A DNA stretch of 64,000 nucleotides from Gordonia sediminis (GCA_004193205.1 RZUM01000002.1:496001-560000), one strand, 5' to 3'; shown: positions 24,983 to 34,483, counted from the first letter of the stretch. Notes: generated from the letters alone by a model not told the origin. Translations and numbers: made by a program.

Positions 24983-26728
24983 TCAGGGTATCGGTGCGGT
25001 GCGATCTGGCCCGGGCGCCGAGCTCGCCAGGCTGAGCAAGCCCGGCGTCTTGAGGCGGAGGATGGTCAGCGCGGTCTGCACGCTGAAGCGGTCGTCGGAG
25101 ACGCCGATGACGTCGAACCCCGTGAGTGCATGCACCCGGGCAAGCCTTGCGCGCACGGTGTTTTCGTGGACGTCGAGAGCCATCGCGGCGACACGTGCGT
25201 TACACCCAGCGGCGTACCAGTTCGCCATCGTCTGAATGAGTTCGGGTTCGCCCCGATCGCCGAACAAGGGCCCCAGCACCTCAGCGACGTAGCGCTGCAG
25301 GGCATTGTCATCGCCGTGGGCGATCAGCAGGCGCGCGGGGCCCAAGTCAAATACGGTCACAACGCCCTCGCGCGCGCCGATTCGATCGATACACCGAACT
25401 ATCTGGCGCGCATCGTCGTAGCCCTGACGGAGCTGGTGCGGCTCGCAGACCGAGGAGACACCGGCGACGTGTGGACCTCCGTCGGAAACGCTGAGCGCGT
25501 TGGCCACGGCGACGCGGGTCTTCTCAACGGTGTCGGTGGATGTGGCGTCGTCAGATACGGCAATGAGCAGACTCCAACCGGACGCTTCCTGGGTGGCCAG
25601 AATCTCGGTGTCGAGGCACGACTCGAGCGCCTCGACGACCTCGGGCATGAAATCTCGCCCGTCGGTCGTCTGGACCGGTACGAATACGACGACTCGCTTC
25701 GCTGCAATGTTCACTCCAAGATGCTCGGCCCTGGCATCGATGTCGGACAGTGCACCGTAGCCATGCAGTAGCTGTTGTGCGAGCACAGATCTGGTATCGT
25801 CGGCCACGCGAGCGATGCGCCGCTGGGTGACATATTGGGCGGCAATTCTTTGCGCGGCCTTCTCCGCGATGTACTCGTCATTTGGGCGAAACGCGCCGGG
25901 GGTCTCGTCAAAGACGAGCCAACCGAACATCTCGCCACGTCCGGACACAGAGGTGACGATCTTTCGTCGGTTCACACCCGCAGATGTGAGGGCGTTGGCG
26001 TCGATGACGACGGGCTTTCCCGCGGAGGTCCCCATCACCGAGAGCGAGTCGAGGATCGGCGCCATGAGCGACCATTCAGGCCGTGACATGTGTGAGCGGT
26101 ACTCGGACATGGCGACTACGCGAGCGGCGGGGTCGAATACAGCGACATCTTTCATGGCGAGCTCCGCGCAGATCTGTACGGCGGCGGCCACCGTATCCAT
26201 TTCGACGTAGGCGTTGTCGAGTTGTTCCACCACTGTGAATCGCTCCTCGGCAAGGGTTCGTCCCTGCTCAAGTTCACGTATCCGTCGTTGCTGGTGCTGA
26301 ACATCAAGCGCGGCGATGACAGCCGAACTGACCAACTGCCTGTAGGTTTCGACCTCGGTGACCGAGGGTTCCGCACCGCTCGAGACAGTGGAATCGTTCA
26401 ACAAGAGCAGCGCGCGCGGATACGGCGGCGGTGTGGCCAGGTCAATAAGCAGTATTCGTGCCGACGCCGAGAACAGCGACGGTTCCGACGCCGGATCGGC
26501 GACGTAGATGTGGCCTGTTCCATGGACGACGCCGCGGAGGAGCGGGCTGTCGACGGGTATGGATCGGACCCTGACATGACCGTGTTTCCGAAAGACGCTC
26601 AGCGTTCGGTGTCCGCCGTCTTCGAGCAGGACACAGGCTTCGGGAAAGCCGAGTACATCCGCCACATGGACCAGCAGGTTGTCGATCAACGGCGAGTGCT
26701 GAGCCATCGAGGGTGTTCGTATGTTCAT
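24983..26728 (-). CDS. PucR/CdaR-family transcriptional regulator
   Basis: A 581-residue regulator with an N-terminal GAF-like sensory region, a central GGDEF-like CdaR segment and a C-terminal PucR helix-turn-helix (MALDVHENTVRARLARVHALTGFDV region near residue 535). Such proteins activate catabolic genes for small molecules. ATG 26728 is chosen because GGAGTGAG lies before it; the frame runs up to 26767. Its stop abuts that of the convergent transposase homologue in TGATCA (24980-24985). Likely targets are the MFS/kinase operon or the downstream LLM region, but no shared site was found to prove this. Confidence 0.8.
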   Translation of the reverse strand: MNIRTPSMAQHSPLIDNLLVHVADVLGFPEACVLLEDGGHRTLSVFRKHGHVRVRSIPVDSPLLRGVVHGTGHIYVADPASEPSLFSASARILLIDLATPPPYPRALLLLNDSTVSSGAEPSVTEVETYRQLVSSAVIAALDVQHQQRRIRELEQGRTLAEERFTVVEQLDNAYVEMDTVAAAVQICAELAMKDVAVFDPAARVVAMSEYRSHMSRPEWSLMAPILDSLSVMGTSAGKPVVIDANALTSAGVNRRKIVTSVSGRGEMFGWLVFDETPGAFRPNDEYIAEKAAQRIAAQYVTQRRIARVADDTRSVLAQQLLHGYGALSDIDARAEHLGVNIAAKRVVVFVPVQTTDGRDFMPEVVEALESCLDTEILATQEASGWSLLIAVSDDATSTDTVEKTRVAVANALSVSDGGPHVAGVSSVCEPHQLRQGYDDARQIVRCIDRIGAREGVVTVFDLGPARLLIAHGDDNALQRYVAEVLGPLFGDRGEPELIQTMANWYAAGCNARVAAMALDVHENTVRARLARVHALTGFDVIGVSDDRFSVQTALTILRLKTPGLLSLASSAPGPDRTAPIP

Positions 26729-26836
26729 CGGACTCACTCCAGGATCTCGAAAGCGCCCGGAAATCAACTACGCCCATGGTCTCGATGCGCTTCCTCGGAA
26801 GCACAGACCTTTTCGGTCAGCGGACGACGGGCGCGA

Positions 26837-27892
26837 TCAGCGAGCCGCTGCTATGGGAACGGCAAGATGCTGCCGCAGGCCGTCGAGGATGTGGGTGTTG
26901 ATGGCCCGGGTCTCCGCGTCGGTGAGACCCCACGGCGGAGCGATGAGGTCGAGGTGGTCGAAGCCGTCGGGGATGTGGGCCAGGGCGTCAGGGAATTCGG
27001 CCGGGGTACAGGCGATGCCGATGGTGTCGATCATGTCGTCGGTGACCGCGCGGATCACACCGTCGGTGTCGCGGTTGCGGGCGGCAGCGCGGATCTGTTC
27101 TTGCTCGGAGCTCCATCCGTGTAGCGCGAAGAGTCGGTCATAGACGCGGGAGGCCGCGTACTGGCCGATGGCGTAGGCGATCTGCCGACGAGCCTTGTCG
27201 ACGTCGTCGTCGATGCCGCACATGCGGATGCCCATGATGGTGACCTCGGACGGATCGCGGTCGGCCAGTGCGGCACCCTTGGCGAGCTCCTGGGCGACTG
27301 GTCCGCGCACATAGTCGGCGGTGTACATCGGATGTCCGACGAGTCCGTCGGCGTGTTGTCCGGCGGTGCGCAACATCAGCTTGTTGACGCCGGCAACCCA
27401 GATCGGGATCTCCGGTCGCACGGGTTCGGGGACGTCGGAGGTCGGCGCGATGTGCACGTGATAGAAGCGGCCGTCGTGATCGACCGGCCCCTCGTGCAGG
27501 TGCCAGAGCTTCTTGAGTACCGTCAAGAGCTCGGCCATACGTTCGGCCGGGGCCTCCCCGCTGACACCGTGCCACGCCTCCATCATCTTCGGCGTGCCGT
27601 TGCCGAGACCGAGAATGATTCGCCCGCCCGACAACTCGTCAAGATCCCGGGCCTCGGCGGCCCACATCAACGGGCTGCGTCCGACACCGTAGGCGATGTT
27701 GGTGCCGATCGAGATGGTGTCGGTACCGGCGGCCAGCATGGCCATCGGCACGGTGGCCGAGCGGCTGTAGAGCTCGCTCGTCCACACCGCGCTGCACCCG
27801 ATCTCCTCGGCTTCGCGAGCGAGATCGACCATCGTGGTGAAACGCTCGCGCCCGGTTCCGACGCCGAAGGCGTTGACCCCGAATGTTGTCAT
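26837..27892 (-). CDS. LLM-class F420-dependent oxidoreductase
   Basis: A 351-residue luciferase-like TIM-barrel enzyme of the F420-dependent group, with LAREAEEIGCSAVWTSELYSR-type N-terminal strand/helix, SIGTNIAYGVGRSPLMWA, ELSGGRIILGLGNGTP and PIWVAGVNKLMLRTAG. It would use F420 to oxidise or reduce an alcohol, ketone or enoyl substrate. Start ATG 27892 (MTTFGVNAF). It lies downstream of the badH-like gene on the same strand but is separated by about 250 bp of tandem repeats, so its co-transcription is uncertain. Substrate unknown. Confidence 0.8.
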   Translation of the reverse strand: MTTFGVNAFGVGTGRERFTTMVDLAREAEEIGCSAVWTSELYSRSATVPMAMLAAGTDTISIGTNIAYGVGRSPLMWAAEARDLDELSGGRIILGLGNGTPKMMEAWHGVSGEAPAERMAELLTVLKKLWHLHEGPVDHDGRFYHVHIAPTSDVPEPVRPEIPIWVAGVNKLMLRTAGQHADGLVGHPMYTADYVRGPVAQELAKGAALADRDPSEVTIMGIRMCGIDDDVDKARRQIAYAIGQYAASRVYDRLFALHGWSSEQEQIRAAARNRDTDGVIRAVTDDMIDTIGIACTPAEFPDALAHIPDGFDHLDLIAPPWGLTDAETRAINTHILDGLRQHLAVPIAAAR

Positions 27893-27982
27893 GTCAGTGA
27901 TCCTCTCGCTACGGTGTCCGGAAGCTTTTTCAAGCAGGGGTAGAAACTCAAGCAGCTTGGTGCGGCAGTGGTTTCGATACGC

Positions 27983-28122
27983 GTCGGCCTCGCAAGCTCG
28001 GACGTCGCTACTCAACCAGCGGGCGGGTCGGCCTCGCAAGCTCGGACGTCGCTACTCAACCAGCGGGTGGGTGGGTCGGCCTCGCAAGCTCGGACGTCGC
28101 TACTCAACCGGCGGGTGGGTGC
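27983..28122. repeat. Three tandem 44-48-bp repeats
   Basis: Three near-identical units start at 27983, 28027 and 28075, each beginning GTCGGCCTCGCAAGCTCGG and ending in CGCTACTCAACC(A/G)GCGGG. A partial GGTTTCGATACGC precedes the first. They lie between the badH-like and LLM genes and belong to the same sequence family as the repeats at 38.6 and 60.3 kb (GTCTCGATAC ... CGACCAGCGG). Confidence 0.85.
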
Positions 28123-28140
28123 GTTCTACAGGCGCCGGCG

Positions 28141-28899
28141 TCAGGCCATCGTGAGGCCGCCGCTGACCGACAGCGTCTGCCCCGTGATGTAACCGGTCTC
28201 GTCCGAGGCGAAGAACGCCACCGCGGCGGCGATGTCGGACGGCTGGGCGAGTCGCTTCATCGGGACCGAGCGGGTCATGCCGCCGATCACCTTGTCGGCA
28301 TCCTGGCCGGAGTTGTTGGCGAACTTGCGCAGCGCCGGGGTGTCGGTGGGGCCGGGGCACACGGTGTTGACGGTGACGCCCTTGGTGGCGACCTCACGCG
28401 CAAGGGTCTTGGTGAAGGCGATGATGCCGCCCTTGGCACCCGAGTACACGGCTTCCAGCGAGGAGCCGACGCGACCGGCGTCGGAGCCGATGTTGATGAC
28501 ACGGCCGAACCCGCGCTCGATCATGCCGGGGACGACGGTGTGGTTGACGCGCAGTGCGCCTTTGAAGTTGATGTCGAGGATCTTGTTCCAGAAGTCCTCG
28601 GTGGTGTCGAGGAACTTCATGAAGTCGTCCCAGCCGGCGTTGTTGACGGCGACGTCGACCGGTCCGAGTTCCTTCTCGACCTGCTCGACGGCGGCCTTGA
28701 CCGAGGCTGTGTCGGTGACGTCGATCGGTACCGCGATGGCCTCTCCCCCGGCGGCCACGATCTCCTTGGCGGTCTGCTGCGCCGCTTCGAGATTCAGGTC
28801 GGCGACGGCGACCCGGAACCCGACCTCACCGAGTTTGCGGGAGATGCCTTCGCCGATACCTGCGGCGCCACCGGTGACGAGTGCGACTCGGTTGCTCAT
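28141..28899 (-). CDS. badH: BadH-like 2-hydroxycyclohexanecarboxyl-CoA dehydrogenase
   Basis: A 252-residue SDR that would oxidise 2-hydroxycyclohexane-1-carboxyl-CoA to the 2-keto compound with NAD+, just before BadI ring opening. Rossmann motif TGGAAGIGEG; catalytic Ser in INIGSDAGRVGSS and Tyr/Lys in AVYSGAKGG. Segments NNAGWDDFMKF, DAGRVGSSLEAVYSGAKGG and VCPGPTDTPAL match Rhodopseudomonas BadH as I recall it, especially NNAGWD and SDAxRVGSSxEAVY. ATG 28899 has an upstream AAAGGACC. It is last in the operon that starts at the 33.3-kb acyl-CoA dehydrogenase. The badI-like partner gene lies about 19 kb away but shares the same operator type. Confidence 0.75.
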   Translation of the reverse strand: MSNRVALVTGGAAGIGEGISRKLGEVGFRVAVADLNLEAAQQTAKEIVAAGGEAIAVPIDVTDTASVKAAVEQVEKELGPVDVAVNNAGWDDFMKFLDTTEDFWNKILDINFKGALRVNHTVVPGMIERGFGRVINIGSDAGRVGSSLEAVYSGAKGGIIAFTKTLAREVATKGVTVNTVCPGPTDTPALRKFANNSGQDADKVIGGMTRSVPMKRLAQPSDIAAAVAFFASDETGYITGQTLSVSGGLTMA

Positions 28900-28966
28900 G
28901 TGGTTGGTCCTTTCGATGATGATGATGATTATTTCAGTGCAATTTGTTGCAGGAGGGCAAACTGTT

Positions 28967-30196
28967 TCAGGAGGCGGCGCGAACTGCGCCGGCCAATTCG
29001 TCGCGGAACTGCGGTGCGGCGATTTCGATGAGCCTGCGGCGGCGTTCGGCGAGCGGTTGGCCGCGCAGGTGGGCGATGCCGTGTTCGGTGACGACGCAGT
29101 CGACGTCGGCGCGAGCGGTGGTGACGACGCCTTCGTCGAGGCTGAACTTGATCGACGACTGTCCACGCATGGTCGAGCGCAGCGCGATGATCGAGCGTTT
29201 CCCGGTCAGCGCCGCGGCACGGGCGAAGTCGACCTGGCCGCCGACCGCACCCAGGTAGGTACCCCGGCTGACTTCGGCACCGACCTGCCCGGTGAGGTCG
29301 ACCTCGATGGCGAAGTTGACCGCCACCAACGACGACAGTTGCGAAAGCACCTGGGGAGCATGGGTGTAGCTGGTTGGGCGGTACAGGACGGGCAGGTCCG
29401 CCGAACGTGCGTACAGATCAGCGGAGCCGAGTGCGGTACCGGCGACCGCCAGACCGACGTCCACCTGCTTGCGAGCACCGGTCACGACGCCTTTGTCGAT
29501 GAGCCGCATCACGCCGTCGGTGATCATCCCACCGTGGAAGCCCACGTCGCGGTGACCGGCGAGCGCGTCGAGCACCGCCGCACCCATCGACCCGATACCC
29601 ACCTGGAGTGTGTCGCCGTCGTCGATCAGCTCGGCGACATGACCGGCGATCGCACGGTCGAGGTCACCCGGAGCACGGCTGCTCTCCTCCTGCAGCGGCC
29701 GGTCGGTCTCGACCGTGGCGGTGAAGCGGGTCAACGGGATGCGCGGTGATCCCGGGACCACCGGCATCTGCTGATTGATCTCGGCGAACAGCAGCGAGGT
29801 GTGTTCGACGGCGTCGGCCATGTAGTCGACACCGATACCCAACGAGCACATACCGTCGCGGTCGGGTGGCGCCACCTGCAAAAGTCCGGCGTCACACGGC
29901 AGTCGGTGCTCGGCGAACATCCGCGGCAGCGCCGAATAATGACAGGGCACCACGTCGAGCTGGTCGGTGTCGCCGAGCGATCGCAGCGCACCGAGCCCAC
30001 CGTAGGACACCATCACATCGCTCGGCGAGATCGATTGTGCCAGCTGATCGTTCCAGCTGAGTCCGGTGAACAATCGCAGCGGGCCGAGCGGCGGCGCCTG
30101 GGCCAGAAGTTGGTCGACCAACGGACGCGGCTCCGCGGCCGCCTGACTCCACCAGACACCCATTCCCGGCTGCAGCAGACCCCCGAAGTCGACCAT
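28967..30196 (-). CDS. Acetyl-CoA hydrolase/4-hydroxybutyrate CoA-transferase family protein
   Basis: A 409-residue family I CoA-transferase that moves CoA between acyl groups through a glutamyl-CoA intermediate. Recognisable blocks are VGIGSMGAAVLDAL, HGGMITDG, FAIEVDLTGQVGAE (with the likely catalytic Glu) and the C-terminal VTEHGIAHLRG. ATG 30196 overlaps the thiolase stop by one base (TGATG), so it is translationally coupled to beta-oxidation genes. It may activate an acid pathway intermediate with acetyl-CoA, or recover CoA from a dead-end thioester. Substrate unknown. Confidence 0.8.
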   Translation of the reverse strand: MVDFGGLLQPGMGVWWSQAAAEPRPLVDQLLAQAPPLGPLRLFTGLSWNDQLAQSISPSDVMVSYGGLGALRSLGDTDQLDVVPCHYSALPRMFAEHRLPCDAGLLQVAPPDRDGMCSLGIGVDYMADAVEHTSLLFAEINQQMPVVPGSPRIPLTRFTATVETDRPLQEESSRAPGDLDRAIAGHVAELIDDGDTLQVGIGSMGAAVLDALAGHRDVGFHGGMITDGVMRLIDKGVVTGARKQVDVGLAVAGTALGSADLYARSADLPVLYRPTSYTHAPQVLSQLSSLVAVNFAIEVDLTGQVGAEVSRGTYLGAVGGQVDFARAAALTGKRSIIALRSTMRGQSSIKFSLDEGVVTTARADVDCVVTEHGIAHLRGQPLAERRRRLIEIAAPQFRDELAGAVRAAS

Positions 30197-31392
30197 CAGT
30201 CCACTCGCTCGATGAGGGTGCCGGTACCGAGTCCGCCACCGCAGCACATGGTGACCAGTCCGAGGTGGCTGTCGCGACGTTCCATCTCGGACAGGATCGT
30301 CGCGATGAGCCGGGATCCGGTGGCGCCGACGGCGTGGCCGAGCGCGATCGCGCCGCCGTTCACGTTGACGCGATCCTCGTCGGGCTTGAGTTCCTGCTGC
30401 CAGGCGAGCACCACCGAGCTGAATGCCTCGTTGACCTCGAACAGGTCGATGTCGTTGACGGTCAGCCTGTTTCGATCGAGAAGCTTTCGGGTGGCCGGGA
30501 TCGGTCCGGTCAGCATGATGATCGGGTCGACGCCGACGGTGGTCTGGTCGGCGATCCGCGCACGTATCCGCAGACCGTGACGTTCGGCGGCTTCACGGGT
30601 GCACAGCAGGACTGCGGCTGCGCTGTCGCAGATGGGGCTCGAGCTGCCTGCGGTGACGCGGCCGTCCTCACGGAACACGGTCTTGAGCTTGCCGAGGGTC
30701 TCCAGCGACGTGCCCGGCCGGACCGTCTGATCGCTCAGCCGGATCTCGCCGTCGAGTTCCATGCGGACCATCTCGTCGGCGAAGCGTCCGGCCTCGATGG
30801 CGGCGGTCGCAAGAGCATGTGAGCGGACCGCGAATTCGTCCATCTCGGTGCGCGAGATGTTCCAGCGGTCGGCGATGAGTTCGGCGCTCTCACCTTGCGT
30901 GACGAAGTCATACTGTGCGCGCAGCTCGGCCGGCCAGGGCTCGCCGTAGAGTTCGCTGATCTTGGCGGGCGAGTTCATCGGGACGTGGCCCATGTGTTCG
31001 ACACCGCCGGCGATGACGACGTCATGAACGCCCGAGGAGACCAGTGCCGCAGCGAAATTCACCGACGTCTGCGCCGACCCGCAGCGGCGGTCGAGCGTGG
31101 TGGCGGGCACCTCCGGCGGGTAACCCGCCTGCAGCCACGCATTGCGGCCGATGTTGCGTGATTGCTCACCGAACGGTGCGGTGCAGCCGATGAGCAGGTC
31201 CTCGACGACGGCCGGATCGAGGCCTGACCGGGCGATCAGGTCCTGGTAGCAGGCGGCGAGCATCGCGTTGGGGTGGGTGTCGCGGAACCAGCCCTTCTCG
31301 GGATGCGACCGGCCGATCGGGGTGCGCACCGCCTCGGCGATGACGACCTCGCGCCCCGCCTCGATGAAGGGTCCGGAAACTCGTCGTGCCAT
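30196..31392 (-). CDS. Thiolase (acetyl-CoA acyltransferase)
   Basis: A 398-residue thiolase that cleaves 3-ketoacyl-CoA with CoA. The nucleophile Cys104 sits in LDRRCGSAQTS; the C-terminal motifs NVNGGAIALGHAVGATGSR and CCGGGLGTG supply the histidine and second cysteine. Full length for the family, so degradative FadA-type. It lies in a tight operon: one base separates it from the upstream SDR and it overlaps the CoA-transferase by one base. This supports its role as the last step of the pathway coded here. Confidence 0.9.
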   Translation of the reverse strand: MARRVSGPFIEAGREVVIAEAVRTPIGRSHPEKGWFRDTHPNAMLAACYQDLIARSGLDPAVVEDLLIGCTAPFGEQSRNIGRNAWLQAGYPPEVPATTLDRRCGSAQTSVNFAAALVSSGVHDVVIAGGVEHMGHVPMNSPAKISELYGEPWPAELRAQYDFVTQGESAELIADRWNISRTEMDEFAVRSHALATAAIEAGRFADEMVRMELDGEIRLSDQTVRPGTSLETLGKLKTVFREDGRVTAGSSSPICDSAAAVLLCTREAAERHGLRIRARIADQTTVGVDPIIMLTGPIPATRKLLDRNRLTVNDIDLFEVNEAFSSVVLAWQQELKPDEDRVNVNGGAIALGHAVGATGSRLIATILSEMERRDSHLGLVTMCCGGGLGTGTLIERVD

Positions 31393-31393
31393 G

Positions 31394-32179
31394 TCAGATC
31401 ACCGTCCCGCCGTCGACCGGGAGTACTTGCCCGGTGATGTAGGCCGCCGCCGGCGAGGCGAGGAACACAAAGGTGGGGGCGATCTCGTCGGGGTAGGCCC
31501 AGCGTCCCAAGGGGATTCGGGCGAGGGTCTTCTCGGCGAGTTTCTCGTTGCTGCGAATGTTCTCGGTCATCGCGGTCGCCGCCAGCGGGGCGACGGCGTT
31601 GACGGTCACCGACTGCTTGGCGAGTTCACGTGCCAGCGACTTGGTGAAGCCGACGATCGCCGCTTTGGCTGCACCATAGTTCGCCTGTCCGATGGTGCCG
31701 GTCAGCCCGGCCGCGGAGGTCACGTTGATGATTCGGCCGGTACCGTCGTCGGGGAGGTACTCGAGCGCTGCGTGGCTGCAGTGGTAGGTGCCCATCAGGT
31801 GGGTGTCGAGTACGGCACGGAACTTTGCCTCGTCCATCTTGGGGAACATCGCGGGCTTGATGACGCCGGCGTTGTTCACCAGGATGTGCAACGTTCCGTC
31901 ACCGAGGCGAGCCGCTGCGGCAACCGCGTCGCGGGCACTGTCGGGGTCGCAGACGTCGAGCGCAAACGGTTCGGCCACTCCGCCTCTTGCCGTGATGCGG
32001 TCCGCGACCTCGGCGGCGGCATCCTTGTTGATGTCGGTGACGAGGACACGCGCCCCGGCCGCGGCGAAAGCTTCGGCGATGGCGGCTCCGACGCCTCCGC
32101 CGGCGCCCGTGACCAGCGCGGTGCGACCGTCGAGGCTGAAGACCCCGATGCCCTGGGGTATGGATGTTTGGGTGGTCAT
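31394..32179 (-). CDS. SDR, 3-hydroxyacyl-CoA dehydrogenase-like
   Basis: A 261-residue FabG-like short-chain dehydrogenase with TGAGGGVGAAI, NNAGVIKP and catalytic Ser/Tyr/Lys in NVTSAAG and NYGAAKAA. Probably oxidises a 3-hydroxyacyl-CoA to the 3-keto form used by the adjacent thiolase. ATG 32179 has AGGAG upstream and overlaps the stop of the upstream acyl-CoA dehydrogenase by one base. Position between an acyl-CoA dehydrogenase and a thiolase is the main evidence for its step. Confidence 0.82.
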   Translation of the reverse strand: MTTQTSIPQGIGVFSLDGRTALVTGAGGGVGAAIAEAFAAAGARVLVTDINKDAAAEVADRITARGGVAEPFALDVCDPDSARDAVAAAARLGDGTLHILVNNAGVIKPAMFPKMDEAKFRAVLDTHLMGTYHCSHAALEYLPDDGTGRIINVTSAAGLTGTIGQANYGAAKAAIVGFTKSLARELAKQSVTVNAVAPLAATAMTENIRSNEKLAEKTLARIPLGRWAYPDEIAPTFVFLASPAAAYITGQVLPVDGGTVI

Positions 32180-33345
32180 CAGTAGCTCCTGGGTAGGCCG
32201 AGGACGTGCGACCCGAGGTAGTTGAGGATCATTTCCTGGCTGATCGGGGCGATGCGGGTCAGGCGTGCCTCGCGGAAGTAGCGGGCCACGTTGTACTCCT
32301 CGGAGTAGCCCATGCCGCCGTGGGTTTGCAGGGCGCGGTCGGCGGCGTCGAATCCGGCGTCGGCGCACAGGTACTTGGCGGTGTTCGCCTCACGACCGCA
32401 GGGTTTTCCGTTGTCGTAGAGCCACGTGGCCTTGCGCAGCATGAGTTCGGCGGCGTCGAGGCGGGCCAGCGAATCGGCCAGCGGGAACTGGATGCCCTGG
32501 TTCTTGCCGATCGCGCGCCCGAATACCTCGCGGTCGTTGCCATACCGCACGCCGGCGCGCAGCGCAGCCCGCCCGATACCCAACGCTTCGGCGGCGACCA
32601 GGCAGCGTTCCGGGTTGAGGCCGTCGAGGATGTAGGTGAATCCCTTGCCCTCCTCGCCGACCCGGTCCTCGACCGGGATCTCCAGGCCGTCAATAAACAG
32701 CTCGTTCGAGGTGACGGCGTTGCGGCCCATCTTCTTGATCGGCCGGATGTCGACCTTGCTTCGGTCGAGGTCGGTGAGGAACAACGTCATGCCGTCGGTC
32801 TTGCGCGGCGACTCGTCGAACTTCTGGGTACGGGTGAGAAGCAGGATCTTCTCCGACTCGACCGCCTTGGAGATCCACACCTTGCGCCCGTTGACGATGT
32901 ATTTGTCGCCCTCACGCTTGGCGAAGGTGGTGATCTTGGTGGTGTCGAGGCCGGCGCCGGGCTCGGTGACACCGAAGCAGACGTGCAGGTCACCGTTCAC
33001 GATGCGCGGCAATGTTCGCTGCTTGAGTTCCTCGCTGCCGTGCACGATGACCGGGTGCATCCCGAAGATCGACAGGTGCATGGAGCTGGCACCGTTCATG
33101 CCTGCTCCGGACGCGGCGATCTGCTCGAGGATGATCGACGCCTCGGTGATGCCGTAGCCGTGCCCGCCGTACTCCTCGGGCGTGGTGATGCCGAGCCAGC
33201 CACCCTCGGCGAAGGCGTTGTAGAACTCCGTCGGGAACTCGTGCTTCTCGTCCTTCTCCTGCCAGTACTGATCGTCGAACTTGGCCGCCAGCTCGGCGAC
33301 CGCATCACGAATCGTGATCTGGTCCTCTGTCAGTTCGAAATCCAC
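32179..33345 (-). CDS. Acyl-CoA dehydrogenase (FadE-type)
   Basis: A 388-residue flavoprotein with GVTEPGAGLDTT (FAD/substrate loop), NGRKVWIS, the block RYGNDREVFGRAIGKNQGIQ and the C-terminal ISQEMILNYLG carrying the likely catalytic Glu. It starts the operon that continues through SDR, thiolase and CoA-transferase to the badH-like gene. Operator site E lies 39 bp upstream of its ATG. It may dehydrogenate either the ring-opened dicarboxylyl-CoA or a cyclohexanecarboxyl-CoA; sequence does not decide. Confidence 0.87.
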   Translation of the reverse strand: MDFELTEDQITIRDAVAELAAKFDDQYWQEKDEKHEFPTEFYNAFAEGGWLGITTPEEYGGHGYGITEASIILEQIAASGAGMNGASSMHLSIFGMHPVIVHGSEELKQRTLPRIVNGDLHVCFGVTEPGAGLDTTKITTFAKREGDKYIVNGRKVWISKAVESEKILLLTRTQKFDESPRKTDGMTLFLTDLDRSKVDIRPIKKMGRNAVTSNELFIDGLEIPVEDRVGEEGKGFTYILDGLNPERCLVAAEALGIGRAALRAGVRYGNDREVFGRAIGKNQGIQFPLADSLARLDAAELMLRKATWLYDNGKPCGREANTAKYLCADAGFDAADRALQTHGGMGYSEEYNVARYFREARLTRIAPISQEMILNYLGSHVLGLPRSY

Positions 33346-33383
33346 GTCGGTTCTCCATCTCTCCGGTCAGTCAACCATACTAA

Positions 33384-33394
33384 TGGACTGACCA
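33384..33394. promoter_or_regulatory. FadR-type operator, site E
   Basis: TGGACTGACCA, exact reverse complement of the site B core, in the 67-bp gap before the acyl-CoA dehydrogenase gene that leads the thiolase/badH operon. It is flanked by CATACTAA on one side and AATACG on the other. Confidence 0.6.
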
Positions 33395-33412
33395 AATACG
33401 CAAGGGGGGTTC

Positions 33413-34474
33413 TCAGGCAGTTCGGGTCGGAGCGTCGAGCAGACTGGCGGCGATCCGCTCATTCCACGCCGACGGCGCGCCGAACAGGGTGCGGTCCAGC
33501 TTGGCGCGCTTGTAGAACAGGTGCAGGTCGTGTTCCCACGTGTAGCCGATCGCGCCGTGTACGGTCAGCGCGGAGTCGGCGAGGTCGGCGACGGCCTTGG
33601 TGACCTGCGCCTTGGCCACAGCCGCAATCACCGGCGCGTTGTCGAGTTCGGCATCCACGGCGGCCGCGGCGTACAACGCCGTCGAGAACGACGCCTCGAC
33701 GGTGACGAGCATCTGCGCGCAAGCATGTTTCACCGCTTGGAAAGACCCGATGAGTTGTCCGAACTGCTTGCGCTGCTTGCTGTACTCGACGGCGAGGTCG
33801 AGCATGCGTTCCGCGCTGCCCAAGGCGTCGGCGGCGACCAGCACCGCCGCGCGGGTCGCGACGGCCTCGAGTGACGACGTGCTGACCAGTTCTGCGATGG
33901 GGGCATCGGCGAATTCGACGACACCGGCGATGCGCGACCGGTCCAGCAGGTCTTCCGTGGTCACCTGCGCGTCGGAGGCGGCAACTCGTGCCAGGGCAGG
34001 ACCATCGGGGCCGGTCACCGGCACGAGGAACACGTCGGCGTCGAGAGCTCCGATGACGTGGCGCACCGTCGCGGTCAGCCGCGCGCCGTCGGTATGGATG
34101 GGTGACCACGTCGGTATCCGGTCTGCACAGACCGCCAACGCGAAGTGCCGTTCCCCCTCCAGTTGGGCGGCCAGTTCCGCCTCGGTCAGGAGAGGAGCGG
34201 CCAGCGCGGCGGCGAGCCATCGCGAGTCCGGGACGGCCGCACGGCCGAATTCTCGTGCGGCCAGGGCAAGTTCCAGGAGCCCTCCCCCTTGGCCGCCGAC
34301 GTCCTCGGCGTAACCCACTCCCCACCAGCCCTCGCCGATGAGTGCCTCGGTGAACGTTGCGGTCGAACCCGCGTTCTGTAGTTCTCGCACCGACTCGGTG
34401 GGGAATTTCGCGGCGATCCACTCGCGTAGCGACGATGCGAACAGTTCCTGTTCGTCGGACAGTTCCCAGTGCAT
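33413..34474 (-). CDS. Acyl-CoA dehydrogenase-like subunit lacking the C-terminal catalytic Glu
   Basis: 353 residues, shorter than standard acyl-CoA dehydrogenases. The C-terminal region reads LFGAPSAWNERIAASL where active enzymes carry a Glu (as in YGGTNEIQ), and the FAD loop EPGAGSD is missing. Such proteins form alpha2beta2 heterotetramers with a full-length partner, as in the steroid side-chain enzymes ChsE1/ChsE2 and FadE28/FadE29. The likely partner is the 36.4-kb gene two genes upstream in the same operon. Nine bases separate it from the synthetase gene. Confidence 0.78.
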   Translation of the reverse strand: MHWELSDEQELFASSLREWIAAKFPTESVRELQNAGSTATFTEALIGEGWWGVGYAEDVGGQGGGLLELALAAREFGRAAVPDSRWLAAALAAPLLTEAELAAQLEGERHFALAVCADRIPTWSPIHTDGARLTATVRHVIGALDADVFLVPVTGPDGPALARVAASDAQVTTEDLLDRSRIAGVVEFADAPIAELVSTSSLEAVATRAAVLVAADALGSAERMLDLAVEYSKQRKQFGQLIGSFQAVKHACAQMLVTVEASFSTALYAAAAVDAELDNAPVIAAVAKAQVTKAVADLADSALTVHGAIGYTWEHDLHLFYKRAKLDRTLFGAPSAWNERIAASLLDAPTRTA

Positions 34475-34483
34475 TTCTTCTCC

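Noticed and set aside
27983-28122. Tandem repeats as a CRISPR array
   Set aside because: Units are contiguous with no unique spacers, and no cas genes are present.
28912-28930. GATGATGATGAT stretch before badH-like gene as a regulatory repeat
   Set aside because: A short trinucleotide run with no partner; no reason to assign function.
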